Positions 16,287-17,954 of a stretch of DNA of 17,954 nucleotides are shown piece by piece. The position numbers and the translations under genes are program-made. A model generated the notes under the pieces. That model searched no databases, was not told the DNA's origin, and worked only from the letters and a program-made list of their open reading frames with translations. Numbering within the stretch: the stretch's first letter is position 1; each line of letters starts with the position of its first letter. This DNA is from Hyphomonas sp. (GTDB lineage: Bacteria > Pseudomonadota > Alphaproteobacteria > Caulobacterales > Hyphomonadaceae). The stretch lies in assembly GCA_029287305.1 (NCBI GenBank), contig JARFRJ010000429.1:1-17954 (forward strand), read 5' to 3'.

Positions 16287-16305
16287 TCCGTAGCATAATT
16301 ACGGA
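16287..16305. promoter_or_regulatory. Inverted repeat between regulator and tautomerase genes
   Basis: TCCGTA (16287-16292) and TACGGA (16300-16305) form a dyad with a 7-base spacer, 12 bases after the regulator stop and about 105 bases before the tautomerase ATG. It may be an operator for the adjacent regulator or a transcript hairpin. Confidence 0.4.
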
Positions 16306-16317
16306 GCCAATTTTGGT

Positions 16318-17067
16318 TTACTGTTCCTCATTGTCGTCGCCAATATACCTTTTGGGTCGAACATCAGCATAACGCGACTTCGGGAACCAAAGCGCTGCAC
16401 TACGCACGAGCGGGGCCGCCCCAACCAAGGTCAGGTCCCCAGCTTCGCGAGATGCCGAAATATCGGTGTCGCCCATCCAGATCTGGGCAAGTGCAGGCAG
16501 AGTGCTCGTGATAAACACATCCACTTCCTTGCCGGGATCATCCGTGCACAAATCAACAGTATTCTCCCCGACAACTAGCCACCATTTATTGTTTGCAAGC
16601 AACTCTGAGAAGGTAACCGAGAAAACAAATTCTCCGCTAGGAAGTTCGACTGTATTCAGTGTCCTGTGAAAGTCCCACATAAATGTCCCGACATCGAGAT
16701 CTTCATCTTTCAATCGACGGCGCGCCCAACGCAAGCCCCATTTGGACATGTAGTTGACGAGTGGTGCTAATTCCCGACCACACCTCGTCAAACGATACTC
16801 TGTCGCCTTTTCCCCGACGACGCTCTTCTTGATGAGCAGACCGTCTTGTTCCATTTGCTTTAGCCGCTTGCTCAAAATGGTCGGAGATATGCGCGGCATC
16901 GCCCGTTGAAATTCGTTGTAACGGTTTGCACCCATAAGCAGTTCGCGCAGGATGAGCAGCGTCCATTTATCGCCGATCATATCCGCTGCCTTTACCGCTG
17001 GGCATAGGCTACCGCTACGATTTAACTTTCGCGGCTCATCTCCGACTGAGAGTTCATCTTTATGCAT
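16318..17067 (-). CDS. HxlR family regulator with C-terminal SCP2-like domain
   Basis: This two-domain regulator has 249 residues from ATG 17067. An N-terminal HxlR winged helix shows LCPAVKAADMIGDKWTLLIL with the family Cys, MPRISPTILSKRLKQMEQDG as the recognition helix region and EYRLTRCG as the wing. The C-terminal 120 residues (FMWDFHRTLNTVELPSGEF onward) resemble the SCP2 sterol-carrier-like sensor domain found in a subgroup of long HxlR regulators, suggesting a hydrophobic ligand. A GTG at 17133 would add 22 residues. There is no strong ribosome binding site for either start. It precedes the tautomerase on the same strand inside the island, so it is the likely regulator of that gene. 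Confidence 0.85.
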   Translation of the reverse strand: MHKDELSVGDEPRKLNRSGSLCPAVKAADMIGDKWTLLILRELLMGANRYNEFQRAMPRISPTILSKRLKQMEQDGLLIKKSVVGEKATEYRLTRCGRELAPLVNYMSKWGLRWARRRLKDEDLDVGTFMWDFHRTLNTVELPSGEFVFSVTFSELLANNKWWLVVGENTVDLCTDDPGKEVDVFITSTLPALAQIWMGDTDISASREAGDLTLVGAAPLVRSAALWFPKSRYADVRPKRYIGDDNEEQ

Positions 17068-17181
17068 CTTATCAGCTTCAATGGCGGGCGGTGGTGCGTT
17101 TTCTCGGTAACACGTTCCAATGCAGTCTGACACCCAATTGCAAATAGATCGAATGTCACGACCAATTCGTATGGCAGTCTT

Positions 17182-17550
17182 TCATCTTATGTGGTCCGAT
17201 GTCACCTTTTGGCGAGTTTTTGCCGCTCTAACACGATCAAGCAGACCACTGACAAGGCTATCATTGATCGCTTTCTGTTCGAGCTTGTCGACCTTGGCCT
17301 GTTGCATTGGGTCAATCCCGTCGATCAGCAAGGCGCGAGCTTCGGTGCGCTTCTTGCGCGCCTTGGCGAGCGAAACCTCGGGATAGGAACCCAGCGCCAT
17401 AAGCTTTTGCTTGCCGTCGAACTTATATGCATAGCGCCTAAGCTTGGATCCACTTGGGCGAACTTCCACAAACAGATTGCCACCTTCGGTATAGCGGCGC
17501 GGTTTGTCTTCGGGTTTGAGGCTACGGACCTTCAGGTCGGTCAATGGCAT
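17182..17550 (-). pseudogene. Truncated P4-type tyrosine integrase (DUF4102 arm-binding domain only)
   Basis: Residues 1-95 match the N-terminal arm-DNA-binding domain (DUF4102) of P4-like integrases: PLTDLKVRSLKPEDKPRRY, VRPSGSKLRRYAYKFDGK, LMALGSYPEVSLAKARKKR and the spacer GIDPMQQAKVDKLEQKA. Full-length members have about 400 residues. Here similarity stops near residue 97 and an unrelated tail (SLVSGLLDRVRAAKTRQK...) ends at a TGA after 122 residues. The core-binding and catalytic domains (R...HxxR...Y) are missing. The gene begins 186 bp from the tRNA end and reads away from it. A deletion that joined the 5' end of int to foreign sequence best explains the structure. Confidence 0.88.
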
Positions 17551-17612
17551 GGTATGATACAGGCGGGTTAATCGCAGACCTAATGTACCATGTTACCATA
17601 CCGCTTACCATA
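17548..17612. repeat. TACCAT-type repeats at the integrase start
   Basis: TGTACCAT (17584-17591), TTACCATA (17593-17600), TTACCATA (17605-17612) and the inverted CATGGTAT (17548-17555) are packed upstream of and into the integrase start. They match the words near the distal att site and look like arm-type sites that the DUF4102 domain would bind. They may also control integrase transcription. Confidence 0.6.
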
Positions 17613-17735
17613 TTTTCTTCTGGACGAAGAGGGATGCAGAGGGAAGTTGATGGAGTCGAAATGTCATCAAATATCTGTATTTATTGATTTTTATGGACGC
17701 TCGTGGATGTTGAAAAATGCACACGATTAGGTGCC

Positions 17736-17754
17736 TGGTGCCCAGAAGAGGACT
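17736..17754. repeat. Proximal attachment-site copy (att) at the tRNA-Leu 3' end
   Basis: Nineteen bases identical to 15535-15553. They form the acceptor 3' strand, CCA and T-arm edge of the tRNA-Leu gene, so insertion left a functional tRNA. Confidence 0.88.
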
Positions 17755-17822
17755 CGAACCTCCACGACCATAAGGTCACTACGACCTGAACGTAGCGCGT
17801 CTACCAATTCCGCCATCTGGGC
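17736..17822 (-). tRNA. tRNA-Leu (anticodon CAG)
   Basis: An 87-nt class II tRNA including an encoded CCA. On the minus strand the acceptor GCCCAGA pairs with TCTGGGC, the D arm reads GCGGAATTGGTAGACGC, the anticodon stem-loop is CTACG-TTCAGGT-CGTAG with anticodon CAG, a long variable arm pairs GACC with GGTC, and the T arm holds TTCGAGT. It serves as integration site for the adjacent island. Confidence 0.97.
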
Positions 17823-17839
17823 AAAAGATGTGGACCGAT

Positions 17840-17868
17840 TACATACGGTCTGGAAAGAGGGGCGTCAA
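17840..17868 (-). promoter_or_regulatory. Promoter of tRNA-Leu(CAG)
   Basis: On the minus strand TTGACG (17863-17868) and TATGTA (17840-17845) are separated by 17 bp. The start would fall about 10 bases before the mature tRNA end at 17822. Confidence 0.7.
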
Positions 17869-17954
17869 CTGTTTGCAGCGCAAAGCCGGAAAAGAAACAT
17901 ATTCAGAGCTTGGCCAAACCATATTCCCTCTCAAAATCTATATCTATAAGCTGG

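Larger units (their letters stand above)
15535..17754. mobile_element. Small degraded genomic island in tRNA-Leu(CAG)
   Basis: The segment is flanked by a perfect 19-bp direct repeat, TGGTGCCCAGAAGAGGACT, at 15535-15553 and 17736-17754. The right copy is the 3' end of the tRNA-Leu gene, including its CCA. Immediately inside the tRNA end lies a P4-type integrase gene reading away from it, the usual layout for tRNA-integrating islands. The cargo is an HxlR-type regulator and a tautomerase gene. The integrase keeps only its N-terminal arm-binding domain, so the element should not be able to excise on its own. Integrase-arm-like TACCAT repeats sit near both ends. Confidence 0.85.

Overview
The window reads as part of an alphaproteobacterial chromosome. 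The evidence is the order mltA, smr, hslV, hslU on one strand, an HslV with the extended N-terminus that places the catalytic threonine after WHA, an alphaproteobacterial-type tRNA-Leu, and an inner-membrane glycosyltransferase pair of GT39 and GT2 families. A marine Hyphomonadales/Maricaulales-like organism is possible, but that is a guess. Most of the window looks like ordinary core genome; the right end carries a small degraded integrative element.

Left part (1-5660). A 5'-truncated M13 metallopeptidase runs into the window and overlaps tail-to-tail with a GT39 membrane glycosyltransferase. A divergent GT2 polyprenyl-phosphate glycosyltransferase follows; the pair probably modifies an envelope glycan or lipid A. 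Next, on the minus strand, are a pterin-4a-carbinolamine dehydratase gene broken by one in-frame TAA and a DsbA-like 2-hydroxychromene-2-carboxylate isomerase. A divergent HxlR-family regulator follows.

Middle part (5662-12970), all minus strand. An OmpA-like lipoprotein gene lies upstream of a compact run: mltA (lytic transglycosylase), an Smr-domain protein (TAATG stop/start overlap with mltA), hslV, a DUF2157-like membrane protein placed between the two protease subunits, and hslU. Upstream of ompA is an unrecognised 315-residue protein with an acidic low-complexity middle built partly from 15-bp tandem repeats. A thiolase gene with a clear promoter and a strong intrinsic terminator follows. 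A membrane-anchored alpha/beta hydrolase is on the plus strand (14402-15289).

Right end (15535-17822). A tRNA-Leu(CAG) gene with an encoded CCA and its own promoter lies on the minus strand. Its last 19 bases recur exactly about 2.2 kb away, bracketing a truncated P4-type tyrosine integrase, an HxlR-type regulator with a likely SCP2-like C-terminal domain, a 4-oxalocrotonate-tautomerase-family enzyme and several TACCAT-type repeats near both ends. This is the signature of a small genomic island that has lost most of its integrase.

I found no CRISPR array, rRNA or complete IS. I see no clearly new multi-gene system. The points most worth checking are the nonsense-disrupted dehydratase, the miniature tRNA-Leu island with its regulator/tautomerase pair, the membrane gene between hslV and hslU, and two promoters whose predicted transcription starts fall on the ATG.
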